64,000 nt of DNA from the NCBI RefSeq assembly GCF_011397635.1, contig NC_064759.1, forward strand, positions 22,778,428 through 22,842,427, given 5' to 3'. Within the stretch, counting starts at the first letter, position 1. Each line of letters opens with the position of its first letter. The position numbers and the translations under genes were made by a program. A model generated the notes under the pieces. The model was not told the origin of the DNA. It was given only the letters and a program-made list of their open reading frames with translations, and ran no database searches. This document shows, piece by piece, positions 12,741-35,650 of this stretch. This DNA is from Epinephelus fuscoguttatus. Taxonomy: Eukaryota; Chordata; Actinopteri; Perciformes; Serranidae.

Positions 12741-12995
12741 TTCCTCACTCTGCCAGTGGTCTCTGCAGTATCACAATGATCAACCCCCAGTGCCTCAATG
12801 CATAAGTTGTATGTTATGGTCCAGTATTTCTAAATTCAGTCAAAACAGTTTTCTTTACATTTATAATCATAAATAACGTAAAATATCAAGTTTACAGTTT
12901 TAAATGTTTGCCAAATCAGTTGCACGCAAGCATTTTGTGGGTTTGTGTGTATTCGTGTGAGAGACATAAAAGAGAGGAGGAGGGGGGGCGGACAA
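12640..12995. promoter_or_regulatory. Shared bidirectional promoter of the two MS4A-like genes
   Basis: The noncoding first exons of the two divergent genes end at 12625 (minus) and 13089 (plus), so both starts lie within about 350 bp. For the plus gene a TATA-like CATAAAAG is at 12965-12972. On the minus strand GGAAGTGAAA (12699-12690) fits the ETS-IRF composite element GGAANNGAAA exactly. It abuts CTGCAAAT (12700-12707), which matches the octamer ATGCAAAT at 7 of 8. A further ETS/PU.1-like TGAGGAAGTT lies on the minus strand at 12747-12738. CD20 (MS4A1) promoters are known to use PU.1/IRF and octamer-type sites; use here is inferred. Confidence 0.5.
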
Positions 12996-13089
12996 AGACA
13001 ATCGGTGTACCAGGTCATTTCCTTTTCAAACTCGTTCGACAAAGCAGCGAATTTCAGGTCTCAATCCAGATAAGAGACGGAAAAAAAAG
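12995..13089 (+). other. Noncoding first exon of the plus-strand MS4A-like gene
   Basis: A donor AAAAG/GTAGGT ends this exon at 13089. The next exon opens at 13167, four bases before the ATG. The start near 12995 is placed about 25 bp downstream of the TATA-like CATAAAAG and is approximate. Confidence 0.45.
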
Positions 13090-13170
13090 GTAGGTTACTG
13101 AAAACCTCAACAGCAGATCACCACGGTGATAAAAACCTGCTTTAACCTTCTTTGTTTTGTTCACAGGAAA

Positions 13171-14647
13171 ATGAAGAAGACATTTGTTTGTGATGAATCA
13201 ATGATCATCACCATTCCCATTGGGAGTCTGAGGGATGCCAGAGAGGGTCAACTGATGCCCGAGAAATTTCAGTGTGTGTACAGAGATTCCTACAAGGTCT
13301 TTGTTTTGAAGGGGAAACCCAAACCTCTTGGAGTAAGTTATGTCTTATACAGCTGGAGCCACGATCACAGACTGTTTCATAGCTTTATACTTATATTCTT
13401 TGGCTTTAACTTACACAGAAAACATGCAGCATTGCAATGGAATATTATTCTGTCTCTTTTTTTATTTATTAGGCAGCCCAGGCCATCGCTGGTGTGTTCA
13501 TCCTCACTCTTGGTCTGATTTTCACTCAGACAGAAGACTTCACCAGGTTATACACCCTACCCAGTGCTGTGGTAAATACAGTTACCAAACTACTACTTTA
13601 ATTTACTCCCATAAGAACATTACCATTCTAGATGTGTCTATGAAAATACAATAAGAAACACATTCTTTAGACGTTCCCATTGCTATTAGGGAACAGTATA
13701 TCTACTGTATGCATCTGTGCTTCCTTTTACGTCTGTGCTCAATAACGTTTACCGTATTATATTGTGTCTTATCTTGTTTTCTTTTTATATTCCACAATAT
13801 TGTATTTCAGTGTAATGTACATGTTTTATCAATCTTAGTTTGTGGTCTGTGGTATGCTGTCCTATGCTGCTGGACAATCTCCAAACATGCATGTGGTGAG
13901 TTAAAAATTACATTTGTATAAAAATTGTGATGTCTCTACAATAGGTGGCTTATCCCCTGGATTTAGAAATAATGACATGTATTCTGGATATAGTAGTGTA
14001 ATATTTATAATGCAATCTGATACACTTTTTAATCTAAGTAACAGGATTAATCACAGTTAAATTTAAATTTTAAAACTGTGATCCAAACACAAGCTTTTAT
14101 CTCCTAAATACAAAATATGGCGTTACAGAATGCCTTTTTAAAACATGAATTCAGAGTATATGAAGTAAAAAGGAGGGAACTTGTTGGATAACGGACACAT
14201 CGTGACATAGTGTAACATAGTATTTAAAATGAACATGCTATTCAACATCAGCAGAAAAATGGATGAGAAATTAAAAGGACCTAAAGTGAGGAGGGAAGTT
14301 TAATATATATTTGCCATCCAGTTAAACTTTGAATTGTTTTTAAGTTATTTTTCTTTGTGAACTTGCACTGATGAGTGAATAATTGTAACTAGCAAATATG
14401 GAGTTTAAGAATTTTGTTCCTGTGAAGTCTAAATAATAATAATGAACGATCTTTTTTTTTTGTTTGTTTGTAATGACTTTCCTGCACTATCACTGCATTT
14501 TTCACCCTGCAGACAAAGCTGTCATTCTCTCTGAACATCGTCAGCTTCTTCTGGTCAATTGCAGCAGTTTGTCTCTGTGCAGTCAAGTTCCATGTTTCGC
14601 TAGAAGATAGCCCGCAAAGTGCTCAGGTAAAGAGAAACAGCATTTAT

Positions 14648-14680
<33 letters not shown>

Positions 14681-15764
14681 GCCTTTCTGATGTAAAAGGT
14701 AAATGTGTATTCACGTCCACCACTGTCTCAACCTTTTTAGGTCCATGAAGGAATCAAGGGACTGATTATGACTCTGCTGGTTGTTGAAAAGTTAATAGCC
14801 ATTGTCTTGATCTACTGGCTGAGCAAAGCTGTATGCAGAGAACATTTCAACACTTTGGTATGTTGTTCTCTTTCTGTACACACAGCAACTGCATAAGACA
14901 GGTCCGTAATCACCTATTTAACATTAGGGGGTCCACCTCCAGAGGGGGTCTGTGGAGAATTTGCCCCAGGAAACAGCCATGCTGACTATTTCAGGGCATT
15001 TTGATAAAATATCCTAGATCAGGGCTTCTCAAAGTTTTGATAACTGAGTGCCATTTTAGGGAGCCAGCATATGATTGAGAGCTGCACAAGAAAAGTACAC
15101 AAACTATGACTTTTTTCTTGTGACACATTTCCTATGACTTTTTTTTACATGCTATATTGTGACATTTTAATGACAAACCATACTGACTTTTTAAATCAAA
15201 ATTTTATAGCATTTTTTTATGATCAAACTATGACTTTATGGCATTTTCATTGCATACTTTTCAAAACTATTATGATCATCAGTGATATAGCCTGCTTAAC
15301 ACCCTTATTCCATTCTAGTTTTCCACTTTTAGATACATTTGTAATTTGTAATGAAATAAAAAGACGATTGTGTTTCTCAACGACTGTACCTATACCTACT
15401 CACAGCAGCCAAGCAATGGCTTCTGCTGGGATACGGTAATTTGGACAAATCACACACAGATCCACAATACAACGTAATACTAGAACCAGTAGTGAAAATA
15501 ATTTTAACAATAGTTATGACAGTAATACGTTCTTCAAGTTTATTTGTGATCATGTAACATTTGCTAATTATTATTTTGGACAGCGGTTTGTGGTTGCCTG
15601 TTTAGGCGTAACAAATTTTAGATTTATTTTTTATAAATATAATATATATTACAATTAAGACCTAGCTTTAAGAGAAATTACATTATTTATAATTAATAGC
15701 TATCTTCGTTTTCTTTTCTTTTTTTTTACCACAGCCCATCATACTGCTGAAACAGGGAGACTGA
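13171..15764 (+). CDS. MS4A-like four-transmembrane protein (plus strand)
   Basis: Six coding exons join in phase 0 with GT-AG borders: 13171-13332, 13473-13571, 13839-13895, 14513-14626, 14741-14857 and 15735-15764 (stop TGA). The product has 192 aa. A soluble N-terminus (MKKTFVCDESMIITIPIG) runs to KPKPLG. Four hydrophobic segments follow: AAQAIAGVFILTLGLIFT, around FVVCGMLSYAAG, SLNIVSFFWSIAAVCLCAV, and LIMTLLVVEKLIAIVLIYWL. The short tail is PIILLKQGD. The entry GxxQxxxGxxxxxLG into the first segment is typical of MS4A proteins. For the third coding exon I chose the acceptor at 13838 rather than CAG at 13810, because only it yields the small-residue second segment expected of the family and a 57-nt exon equal to its neighbour's. 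A polyadenylation signal follows at 16048. The exact family member cannot be named. Confidence 0.85.
14650..14682. repeat. T17-A16 homopolymer palindrome
   Basis: A run of T is followed directly by a run of A in the intron between the fourth and fifth coding exons. It could form a hairpin and is prone to sequencing error. Confidence 0.85.
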
Positions 15765-16047
15765 AGGCTTTAAAGGCTTGATGAAGCGCAACAAACCAAC
15801 GTTCAACTGTCTATTTACATGGTACTTTTAAATTCCTCTTTGCATCAGAAGTGTAAAATAGTCTATCAATGTCATATACTCCTGAATATATAGCATGCAA
15901 AGAATGTGAAACTGATGCTTGTTTTCATTTGAAAAATAAGCCAACAGCCAATTGCACATGAATGAGCCACTTCTCGGATGTAGATTACCTGTTATTTTGT
16001 TTGTGTACATATTGCAATGTTTAACACCTTTATAACAGTGTGCCATA

Positions 16048-16053
16048 AATAAA
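16048..16053 (+). promoter_or_regulatory. Polyadenylation signal, plus MS4A-like gene
   Basis: AATAAA lies 284 bp after the stop codon. The downstream AATAAA at 16599 is a possible second site. Confidence 0.55.
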
Positions 16054-16232
16054 AAAAACAGAAGTGTTGGTATTTCTGTAGTCCAAAATTACCTTTAAAC
16101 TTAAAGTCCTGGATAATGTTGCACTGTCTCTACTCCTGGAAGTCAGATCATATTTTAAACTTCTTGTATTGTAATCATTGTTTGCTTTTATTCAGTAAAT
16201 CAATCAGTTTATTGGTTGCATAAAATCATAAA

Positions 16233-16511
16233 GTCAAAAAACTGGCTCATGCACATCTTTGAAGAGTCTCCTGAACAGGTGCGTTGGAAAAAAAACTTCA
16301 GCAGGTCAAGAAAGAAAAAAGATTGCCGCACACTGTTGCCAAACTTGCAAAATATTTAATGGGACAGGGCAGCTACGTTTCGGTCATTACAACGTTCGTC
16401 AGGCATAGCTGCCACTCTGCAAAAGAGATAAAATATTTAACGGGACAGGGCAGCTACGTTTCGGTCATTACAACCTTCGTCAGTGTGCAGAATTCTTTTT
16501 TCTTTCTTGAC
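16233..16511. mobile_element. 279-bp insertion with 17-bp target duplication
   Basis: The direct repeat TTGCATAAAATCATAAA lies exactly at 16216-16232 and 16512-16528. Inside, a segment with GGGACAGGGCAGCTACGTTT is present twice (from about 16361 and 16441) in direct orientation. The outer parts are inverted: GTCAAGAAAGAAAAAAGA (near 16305) pairs with its complement near 16494-16511. A 17-bp duplication suggests LINE-style target-primed insertion rather than a cut-and-paste element. No tRNA-like box was found. Confidence 0.6.
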
Positions 16512-18357
16512 TTGCATAAAATCATAAAATATGATTTAAGTAAAATGTTTAAGTGTATTCTGTTCTCTGTGAATCACTTTGTAACTCTGCGTTGGGCAAA
16601 TAAAGGTAACTTTTGTTTGTTTGTTTAGGCTTTATTTGTCTTTTTGTGTACCTGTAACACATTCCTCTACTTTGGACAATGGCTGATAACAGCTACAAAA
16701 AGGGGTTTAAAATCAGCAATGTATGCAAATAATCACATAAATAGTAAATCTACATTTGGTATCAGAAAAATATTGTCATACATTAAGGGAAAAACTACAA
16801 ATCAAAATGTACTATGTATTCATAAGATACAATAATCATGTGGAACAAGTAGTACGAGCATATAGTGGTGTAAACCCAGAGAGAACAAGTCATTTTTTAC
16901 TTAGTGTGTTACAACCAATAAATAAATAACTGCCATGCAAATTTTAAGTTGTTAGACTATTTCAAAAACAATTTTCTAGCTAATTAAAAAGAAAACCCCC
17001 AGGTAGGGGTTAGTTTTACTCTTGTTACAAACATGCTTTCTGCCACATTGCTCATAATCATTTTTGTAAATTATTAGGTAACCTATGTTCGACAGAGCCC
17101 CCCTTACCAATTATAAAGTGTTTTTTTTTTCAGTGAGCAAAAGACAATAGTGAAATAACGATGGGACTTGCAAAACAAAAACTGACATTTTTGTTCCATT
17201 TTTGCCATCAAATAGTGACAAACCAAACAATAACCTCAGACACAGACAAAATGGACTATTTCGGTACACTAAGTAAGTGAGTTACTGTCCTTTACAAAAC
17301 AAGCACTCTGAGTATTTGGTGGTTAAAAAAACACTCATAGGGTCAGGGGTTAATGTGCTGTATTTACTGTGGTCTCTTTTTAGTCTTTACATGCTTATCT
17401 GTAGCCTACATTATGTGTGCTTTACTGACTATCTACAGTGCACAAGTTTCTTTATTGCAGTGAGAAGTTGCAAAACAGTACAGTGAGAAAGGCCCTGAAA
17501 CCAAATCCTGTTTAGGGCCACCAAAATTCAAGGGTCAGCTCTGGTGCTCAATTTACTTAAAGTGAAGGGATTCTGTGCAAAATAGCTTTTCAAATTTCTT
17601 TGCATTTGTTTTCTAAACTACCAGAAATACAAAACATTAACAGTAAATCAAGATTTTTGGTGCCCATGTGGGTTGTTTGAGCTCTTCGTGTAAAATGATG
17701 GGGCCCTCTGCTGGGAGCTGAGGATGATTTTTGGTTTCAGTGACCTGTGAAGCCATGAGCAGCCACATGGGGGAGATAAACACACACACAAAATCAAGTG
17801 GAGTAGAAACACCTTTCAGTGAAGGATGTTTTCCAGGAAACACTTTCATTTGACATTCAGATAACTGTTGCACTGTGCTATGGTCAAGCTGCCAAAACCT
17901 GTGGGCTGACATGTTCCTTTAAATATCATTCCAGGAGGTCACAGTTTAAGGTGTTAAACTGATTTGACAGACTCAAAGAAGTCAACCTCTGTTCACTCGT
18001 CATGCTTTTAAGACCTTGCACGGAGGTCACGCTAAAAACATTCAGAGCAGCACATGATGAAGGAGAGCATGTGCACTCTTCCGCTTTGGGACACTCCCTG
18101 CAACCATGTTACACCAATCACAATCAAAGTGAACAATCCCTCTAAAACTTTCTTCCTCTCTTTTTAACCCTCTGTTGCTCCTCCTGCTTAGCTGTCACAT
18201 CTACTTTACAATCTGCTAGCGAGCTATGTAACTATATATATTAATTTTAAGTAATTCCTGTGTGTGTAGTAGCAGTTAGAGGAGGTTGCCAGCCGTGGTG
18301 TGAATCACTTTCTCATGCTGCTGTGAGGAGCTGCTGCTGCTGCTGCTGCGTCCTGCT

Positions 18358-30452
<12,095 letters not shown>

Positions 30453-30750
30453 GAGTTGGAGCCAGAGGCTGCTGTGCGACTCCTGAACTCACTCCCAGGA
30501 GCCAGGTGTGACGGATCGCAGGAAACACTTCATGGTGTAATTAAAGTCTAGAAAGCCCCCACCAACAGTAGAGGGAGTGGAGACAGGAGAGGCTAAGTGG
30601 ATGAACAGGCCCATGCAGTGTTAGTAGGAGTGCACAGAGGCTTGGACTACAGAGATGTGCACTTACATGTGTGCTGTAGTTGTAAAGAAAACCTCCTAAA
30701 CCACTGATCACAGGTTACTGTGTGTGTGAAAAGAGCGAGAGAAAGAGTGG

Positions 30751-30752
<2 letters not shown>

Positions 30753-30818
<66 letters not shown>
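30753..30818. repeat. (GT)n microsatellite in ptdss1 3' UTR
   Basis: About 33 GT units, followed by GA/GT-mixed sequence. Confidence 0.9.
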
Positions 30819-30823
<5 letters not shown>

Positions 30824-32084
30824 TGTGTGAGAGAAAGAGATGGTGTTAGAAACTGCCGATTCTAGATGTGACTGCATGATCATTGTAGCTGATGAACTAT
30901 AATTTACAAACATTTATTCTATGAAACAGTATATCATTGATGGTTAATGTGCATCGGACTGGTTTACAACCAGCCTTAACTCCAGTATGTTGGTTCAACA
31001 CATTTCAATGTTAAAAGCCATTATGTAGAATTTATCACATAAATTGGAGCCTCTATGTTTATAGCACAGAAAAAAAAGCTTTTTATTAGCATCAGTCATC
31101 TATTGTCGTGATAGATGGTCACACTTGTTTGGTGTTTATAACTTGAATGTGGGCAGGATTTCAATGCAAGTTGGCTTGAGCTCGGTAGGCGATGAGGATT
31201 GTGTTTGACCTGGAACAAAGCAAAGCACACAGTTTAAGCACTTTTCAGAATGTTTTCTTGCAAATACTGTACATTTTGTAACGCTTGAGTGAGTATTTTG
31301 TGAATCATTGTGACTTTGAGTGATTTTACTCTCCCTGTCCATTTGTGGCTGCTATCTTTTTTTTTTGTTGTTATTTTTACTGTACTGATAACAGAGGGCA
31401 ATTATTCAAATTCCTGCATGTGTCGTCAGGCTCTACCTGTCTGTGTGCAGACGTGGCTTCGTTTTACTGTTGAGCCTCTCGTTATTGCATATATTGCATT
31501 TGCATGGCAGTGTCAAATCACGTGTTTAGTAGGAAAATGTTACATGAGTAATCCACAGATATTTGTATTACACCACCAGGGTGCCAGTATTGTTTGTTTT
31601 TTTGTCTTTCACTGTAATTCTAACATTTTAATTCACCCCTTGTGCCTGTTTGCGTGTTCTTTTTTTTATTCCCAACTGTTTTCAGTTTGTATTACGACTA
31701 AAATTTGGCTTTTTTGTGTTTGATTCTTCTGCTCTCGAGTGCTTTCTTGAACATTCATTTTCATTTTGCTCTGTCAGCATCATCTCAGTACAGATATAAC
31801 CCCTCATAATCCTCGACAATCCAGACGTTGACCTCTGTGGAATGGACCAGCCTTCCATGCTACAGTAGACATTATAAATGGTACATTGTCTCTGGATTTA
31901 GATGTCATTTGCCAAAAACAATTCAGTTGAAAATGGCTGTTCTTTTTCACTGTGAAATAATGAGACATATTAAAAAATGTTTTACATTTCCTCTTAAACA
32001 CTGTGTGAGTTATTACTGGAAGTGTTTGGCCTTTTCTGGCTTTTACACCCCACCTTAAACAATGAATGTCTTTATTACTTATTA

Positions 32085-32090
32085 AATAAA
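32085..32090 (+). promoter_or_regulatory. Polyadenylation signal of ptdss1
   Basis: AATAAA within TTATTAAATAAATTATC, followed by a TTTTGTGCTTG GU-rich stretch. Confidence 0.6.
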
Positions 32091-32685
32091 TTATCTTTTG
32101 TGCTTGCAACTACATTCATACAAGTAGGAGGCTGTTTGGATACTTAACAATAGGAAATCATGGGTGACCTTGCTCGACCCCTGAAGAGCGCTTTGCTGCA
32201 GCAGAGCAGTGCCGGATTGGCTGACTCGAGCGCTGCCCGTCTCGGATCAGATTTCACTCTGTCTGCAAACCATGAAACTCAGAGACTGAAATAGCTGCCT
32301 TGTGCTGACCTATAACAACATGTTTTTGAAGGTACAGTTGAGGTTCCCCTTTGAAAACACAGCAAGGAATGTTGTATAGTCTAGAGCATGATCAGAAGTA
32401 GCAGAGGTATATCTACAACTGAGCGCTGAATTAAAAGGTTAACAGCAGCTGTCATCCCAAAGTGAGTATTCAGGCACACTAACAATGTGTAACAGCTCTT
32501 GGAGATCCGGAATTTGAATCCAGCCACATATTCATATATTATAAAACATAACATGCATTAGAAACAAGGATTTTTCTACTTTCTGCATTCAAAACATTAC
32601 AGACTGTGAACACTAAGCCTCTCCAACATGTGTCTAAGCTGGTTTCCAAAGGAGGGCAGCAGAGAGCCTCAGTGCTGTGCAAAAT

Positions 32686-32695
32686 GTCACGTGAC
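32686..32695. promoter_or_regulatory. CLEAR/E-box palindrome upstream of nhlrc1
   Basis: GTCACGTGAC is a perfect 10-bp palindrome 193 bp before the nhlrc1 ATG. It matches the CLEAR element bound by TFEB/TFE3/MITF, which drives lysosome and autophagy genes; USF can also bind such E-boxes. A TATA-like CATTTAAAG lies near 32774. Function is inferred. Confidence 0.5.
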
Positions 32696-32887
32696 CCTTT
32701 GGGCCTAAAGCACAGGACATGAGTGTGTTGACAAGAATGTTGCAGTGCTCTCTCTTCATCATTCTCTCCATCTCATTTAAAGCACCAGCCTTTCATTTTT
32801 GGTTTCCTGGACCTCCTGCAGCCTGCATCAGCATCAGCTGACAGTTCAGTCTCAGCAGGTTTCAACGGACATCAGGATATTTCAGCC

Positions 32888-34132
32888 ATGGAGAAGAGCT
32901 TTGGTTCCCGGCGTCATGGCAGCCTGAGTCCTGAGGGGATTCTGAGGGAGATCCAGGTCAACTTGCTGGAGTGTAAAGTCTGCTTTGAGAAGTTCAGCAC
33001 TGAGCATAGGGAGCACAGACCACAGAACCTTTCCTGTGGCCATGTACTCTGTCTGGAATGCATCAAAGCTCTGTCCCACCCTCTCCTGAGGAAGCTGGAG
33101 TGCCCGTTCTGTCGACAGCTGTGCAGCGTTGACAGCACCTCCCACTGCCAGGCTCTTAGTGACCTGCAGGAGCTGCTGTTGTCCCAGAGTCACACATCCC
33201 TTGCTCCCCCTCACAGCGCAAAGGCAGGCCTTGGCTTGGCTGCAGGTCTGACTTCCACAGCTCTGCACCTCTGCACAACTTTTGGAGGGTGGGGGACTCT
33301 TATCAACCCCACTGGGCTAGCTGTTTTTGGTTCCTCAGGGACAATAGTGGTGGTGCATGATGGAGAGAACAGGGTGGTGGTGTTCAATCCCCAGGGCAGG
33401 AAGCTGCACAGTTTTGGGCGAAGAGGACGAGCCAGTGGGGAGGTCTGTTTCCCAGTGGATGTGGCAGTGACTCCCTGTGGTCATGTGGTGGTGACTGATG
33501 CAGGGGATAAAGCTGTGAAGGTTTTCACCTCCAGGGGGAACCACGTGTTGACAGTCAAAGACTCTCTCCAGATGCCGTGGGGTGTGGACACGGACAGCTG
33601 TGGGCACATCCTGGTCTCAGACGTCCAGGCCGGCACTCTGTCCCAGGTAAAAGTTGGCTATGCTCAGGGTGTCACTCTGAAGCATCAAACAGCCATTACA
33701 GACCTGCAGCGTCCAAAAGCAGTGGCTTGCTGTTTGGTGACTGAAAACACTGCTGTGATGGAGCATTTATCTGATGACACATATCCACCAGGGAAGCTCC
33801 ATCACACGAGGCTGAGAGTATTTACAAAAGACTTCCACTCCCTTTATCAGACAGACAGCTTCAGCCTCACCCTGCAGTCCACAGTGAGGCTCAACATGTC
33901 AAGTGTGGCCTTTGACAGAGATGGAGATCTGATAGTGATCGACTCCAATCAGGGGATGATTTGGAGTTTGGGGAAGCTCCAGAGTGGCCCAGCCCTGACC
34001 CCACTTGTGGGAGACCACCTCATCCGCCCAGCTGGACTGGTGTCATTGAAAAACACGCTTGTCATTCTGGACAGTGGAGACCACACAGTGAAGATATATT
34101 CCACTAATTCTGATGCTGGACCCATCATATAG
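32888..34132 (+). CDS. nhlrc1: Malin, RING-NHL E3 ubiquitin ligase
   Basis: Malin is the E3 ubiquitin ligase that works with the glycogen phosphatase laforin to control glycogen metabolism; its loss causes Lafora disease in mammals. The single uninterrupted exon encodes 414 aa (human 395, also intronless). A C3HC4 RING lies at residues 29-75: C29, C32, C50, H52, C55, C58, C72, C75, in the context LLECKVCFEKF ... LSCGHVLCLEC ... LECPFCR. NHL-type beta-propeller repeats fill about 115-410, with malin-specific blocks FGGWGTLINPTGLAVF, FPVDVAVTPCGHVVVTDAGD and LDSGDHTVKIY. The start ATG has a good context (AGCCATGG). kif13a follows on the same strand, as in mammals. AATAAA signals at 34245 and 34338 end a short 3' UTR. 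TRIM32 was considered but lacks the malin-type FGGWGTL block and is much longer. Confidence 0.95.
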   Translation: MEKSFGSRRHGSLSPEGILREIQVNLLECKVCFEKFSTEHREHRPQNLSCGHVLCLECIKALSHPLLRKLECPFCRQLCSVDSTSHCQALSDLQELLLSQSHTSLAPPHSAKAGLGLAAGLTSTALHLCTTFGGWGTLINPTGLAVFGSSGTIVVVHDGENRVVVFNPQGRKLHSFGRRGRASGEVCFPVDVAVTPCGHVVVTDAGDKAVKVFTSRGNHVLTVKDSLQMPWGVDTDSCGHILVSDVQAGTLSQVKVGYAQGVTLKHQTAITDLQRPKAVACCLVTENTAVMEHLSDDTYPPGKLHHTRLRVFTKDFHSLYQTDSFSLTLQSTVRLNMSSVAFDRDGDLIVIDSNQGMIWSLGKLQSGPALTPLVGDHLIRPAGLVSLKNTLVILDSGDHTVKIYSTNSDAGPII

Positions 34133-34244
34133 CTCATGTGCAATCAGGCCTACAGGAAACTGAAAACTTATCATATAAAGTGATCTGATGACCTAGCAGT
34201 ATTATTTGTGTCAAGTCTTACATATAAATGACAAATGTGAATAT

Positions 34245-34250
34245 AATAAA
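34245..34250 (+). promoter_or_regulatory. Polyadenylation signal of nhlrc1
   Basis: AATAAA lies 113 bp after the stop; another AATAAA is at 34338-34343. Confidence 0.6.
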
Positions 34251-34619
34251 ACCAGTGATATAGGCCTCTGTATGTTTAGTCATGCTGAAATTAGTTTATA
34301 TGCATATTTACGACAGTTGTGCAATGATTAAAGGGATAATAAAAGAAAAAAATATATGATACATAAACTGTCTATTTCTTATGTTGCTGTTTTCTTGTGA
34401 AATACTTTACTTTCACCTTATGGAGCCACAAAATCCTTCAAATGAAAAGAAAAAATCACTCTTGGTTGAACTGCTCACAATATGTCACAAGACCGTGAAC
34501 CTGTGATGAGGGGTCAAACAAATAGAAATAACCTACTTTCTCAAGCCACACTATCTATAAAGCAGATACTGAGGTCATGTCTTTTCTTTTTTTATCATTC
34601 CACAGTTACGTATGATGGA

Positions 34620-35650
34620 TTTTAAAAGGTCCTCAAAGATCTTTAAGTAGCTTTTTTATTTTTTTGTACTTTATTGTTTCAAGCCTGTTTTCATATATAC
34701 AGCTTATTTTCTTTTTAGTTTGCAGTTCATCATAAAGAAATTTTCTGTCAGAGTCAAAGGGAAAATAAATTAAGTAAAACACTGAATACAATCACAGTAT
34801 AATTACGACAGAGGGAAAAAATGAATAACTAAACAGTTGAGGAGGTGTGGGCTAATAAGGTAATTAGCTAGTTTGATTATTTTTAGGGGGTATGAGTAAT
34901 AACCTTATAAACATACAAGCTAAGTGTAAGAAAAGTGAAAACGGAAACAGAAATTTAAAATTGGATACAGGTTGGGTGAAGAAAAAATCAAAACATATAA
35001 CAAAAATAATAACAATAATAATAATAATAATAATACATTTCTAAATTTTTGTGATATTACAATCTTTTTTAAAAATATTTTTTTGTGGTTGGGTGAAAAT
35101 GATATAATCTGTGCTGAAGGTGGTTTGGGCGACCTTCCTGCCCTCAGGATTTCTAAAAAATTGGCAACACATTTTTAAAGGTCCTCAAAGATCTTTTATT
35201 ATTTTTTAGGGGGTATGAGCAAAAAACCTTATAAACATACAAGCCAAGTGTAAGATAATTTAAAATAAAATACCCAATTTGGGTGGAGAAAAAAGGAAAA
35301 ATAATAATAATAAATAATGATAATTATTAATAAATTTCTACATTTTGTGATAATTAAAAAAAAGATTCTTTGTGGTTGTGTTAAAATTATATTTAATTAT
35401 TTTTTTAGGGGGTATGACTAATAGCCCTATAAACATGCAAGCTAAGTGTAAGATTAAAAAAACAAAACAAAACAAAACAGAAATTCATATTTTGATACAA
35501 TTTCGGTGGAGACAAAAGGAAAATAATAAATAAATAAATACATAAAATGTTATTATTATAAATGTGGTTGTGTTAAAATGATAAGATCTGTGTTGAGGTG
35601 GTTTGGGGGACACTCCTGCCCTCAGTATTTTAAAAATCTGGCTACGGCCC
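34620..35650. repeat. Local tandem repeat block, three diverged units
   Basis: The landmark TTTTTAGGGGGTATGA is followed by CCTTATAAACATACAAGC (CCCTATAAACATGCAAGC in the third copy) and AAGTGTAAGA near 34880, 35203 and 35402. TAAAGGTCCTCAAAGATCTTT-like sequence occurs near 34624 and 35176, and CCTGCCCTCAG near 35137 and 35616. Units differ in length through deletions, and each contains a variable AAT-rich tract. The right side ends with GGCTACGGCCCTGCTGC, a motif found at ends of fish repeats. Confidence 0.65.
35005..35034. repeat. (AAT)n microsatellite
   Basis: AAT/ATA units within the first unit of the tandem block. Confidence 0.85.

Larger units (their letters stand above)
15765..18357. 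other. Spacer between MS4A-like gene and ptdss1
   Basis: Bases 15765 to about 16075 are the 3' UTR of the plus MS4A-like gene (AATAAA at 16048-16053; another AATAAA at 16599-16604). A short retroposed insertion occupies 16233-16511. From about 16620 to 17930 I see only AT-rich sequence. The last 300-400 bp, with TTTTTAACC, pyrimidine-rich tracts and a CTG run at 18332-18349, should be the ptdss1 promoter and 5' UTR. Confidence 0.55.
30453..32110 (+). other. ptdss1 3' UTR
   Basis: The stretch from the stop codon to the AATAAA at 32085-32090 holds no competing gene. It contains a long GT repeat and AT-rich sequence. The 3' end near 32110 is inferred from the signal. Confidence 0.55.

Noticed and set aside
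13811-13838. Alternative acceptor (TTTCAG) for the third exon of the plus MS4A-like gene
   Set aside because: It gives a frame reading CNVHVLSILVCG and on to KHACG that runs past the donor out of the family pattern; the later acceptor gives the expected second transmembrane segment.
16341-16490. Repeated core considered as a CRISPR-like or satellite array
   Set aside because: Only two copies, inside a retroposed insertion in a vertebrate genome.
30647-30913. 88-codon minus-strand frame with a His-Thr run
   Set aside because: Translation of the GT microsatellite in the ptdss1 3' UTR.
32882-33268. Antisense 128-codon frame over nhlrc1
   Set aside because: It is a shadow of the malin coding sequence; no domain or codon logic of its own.
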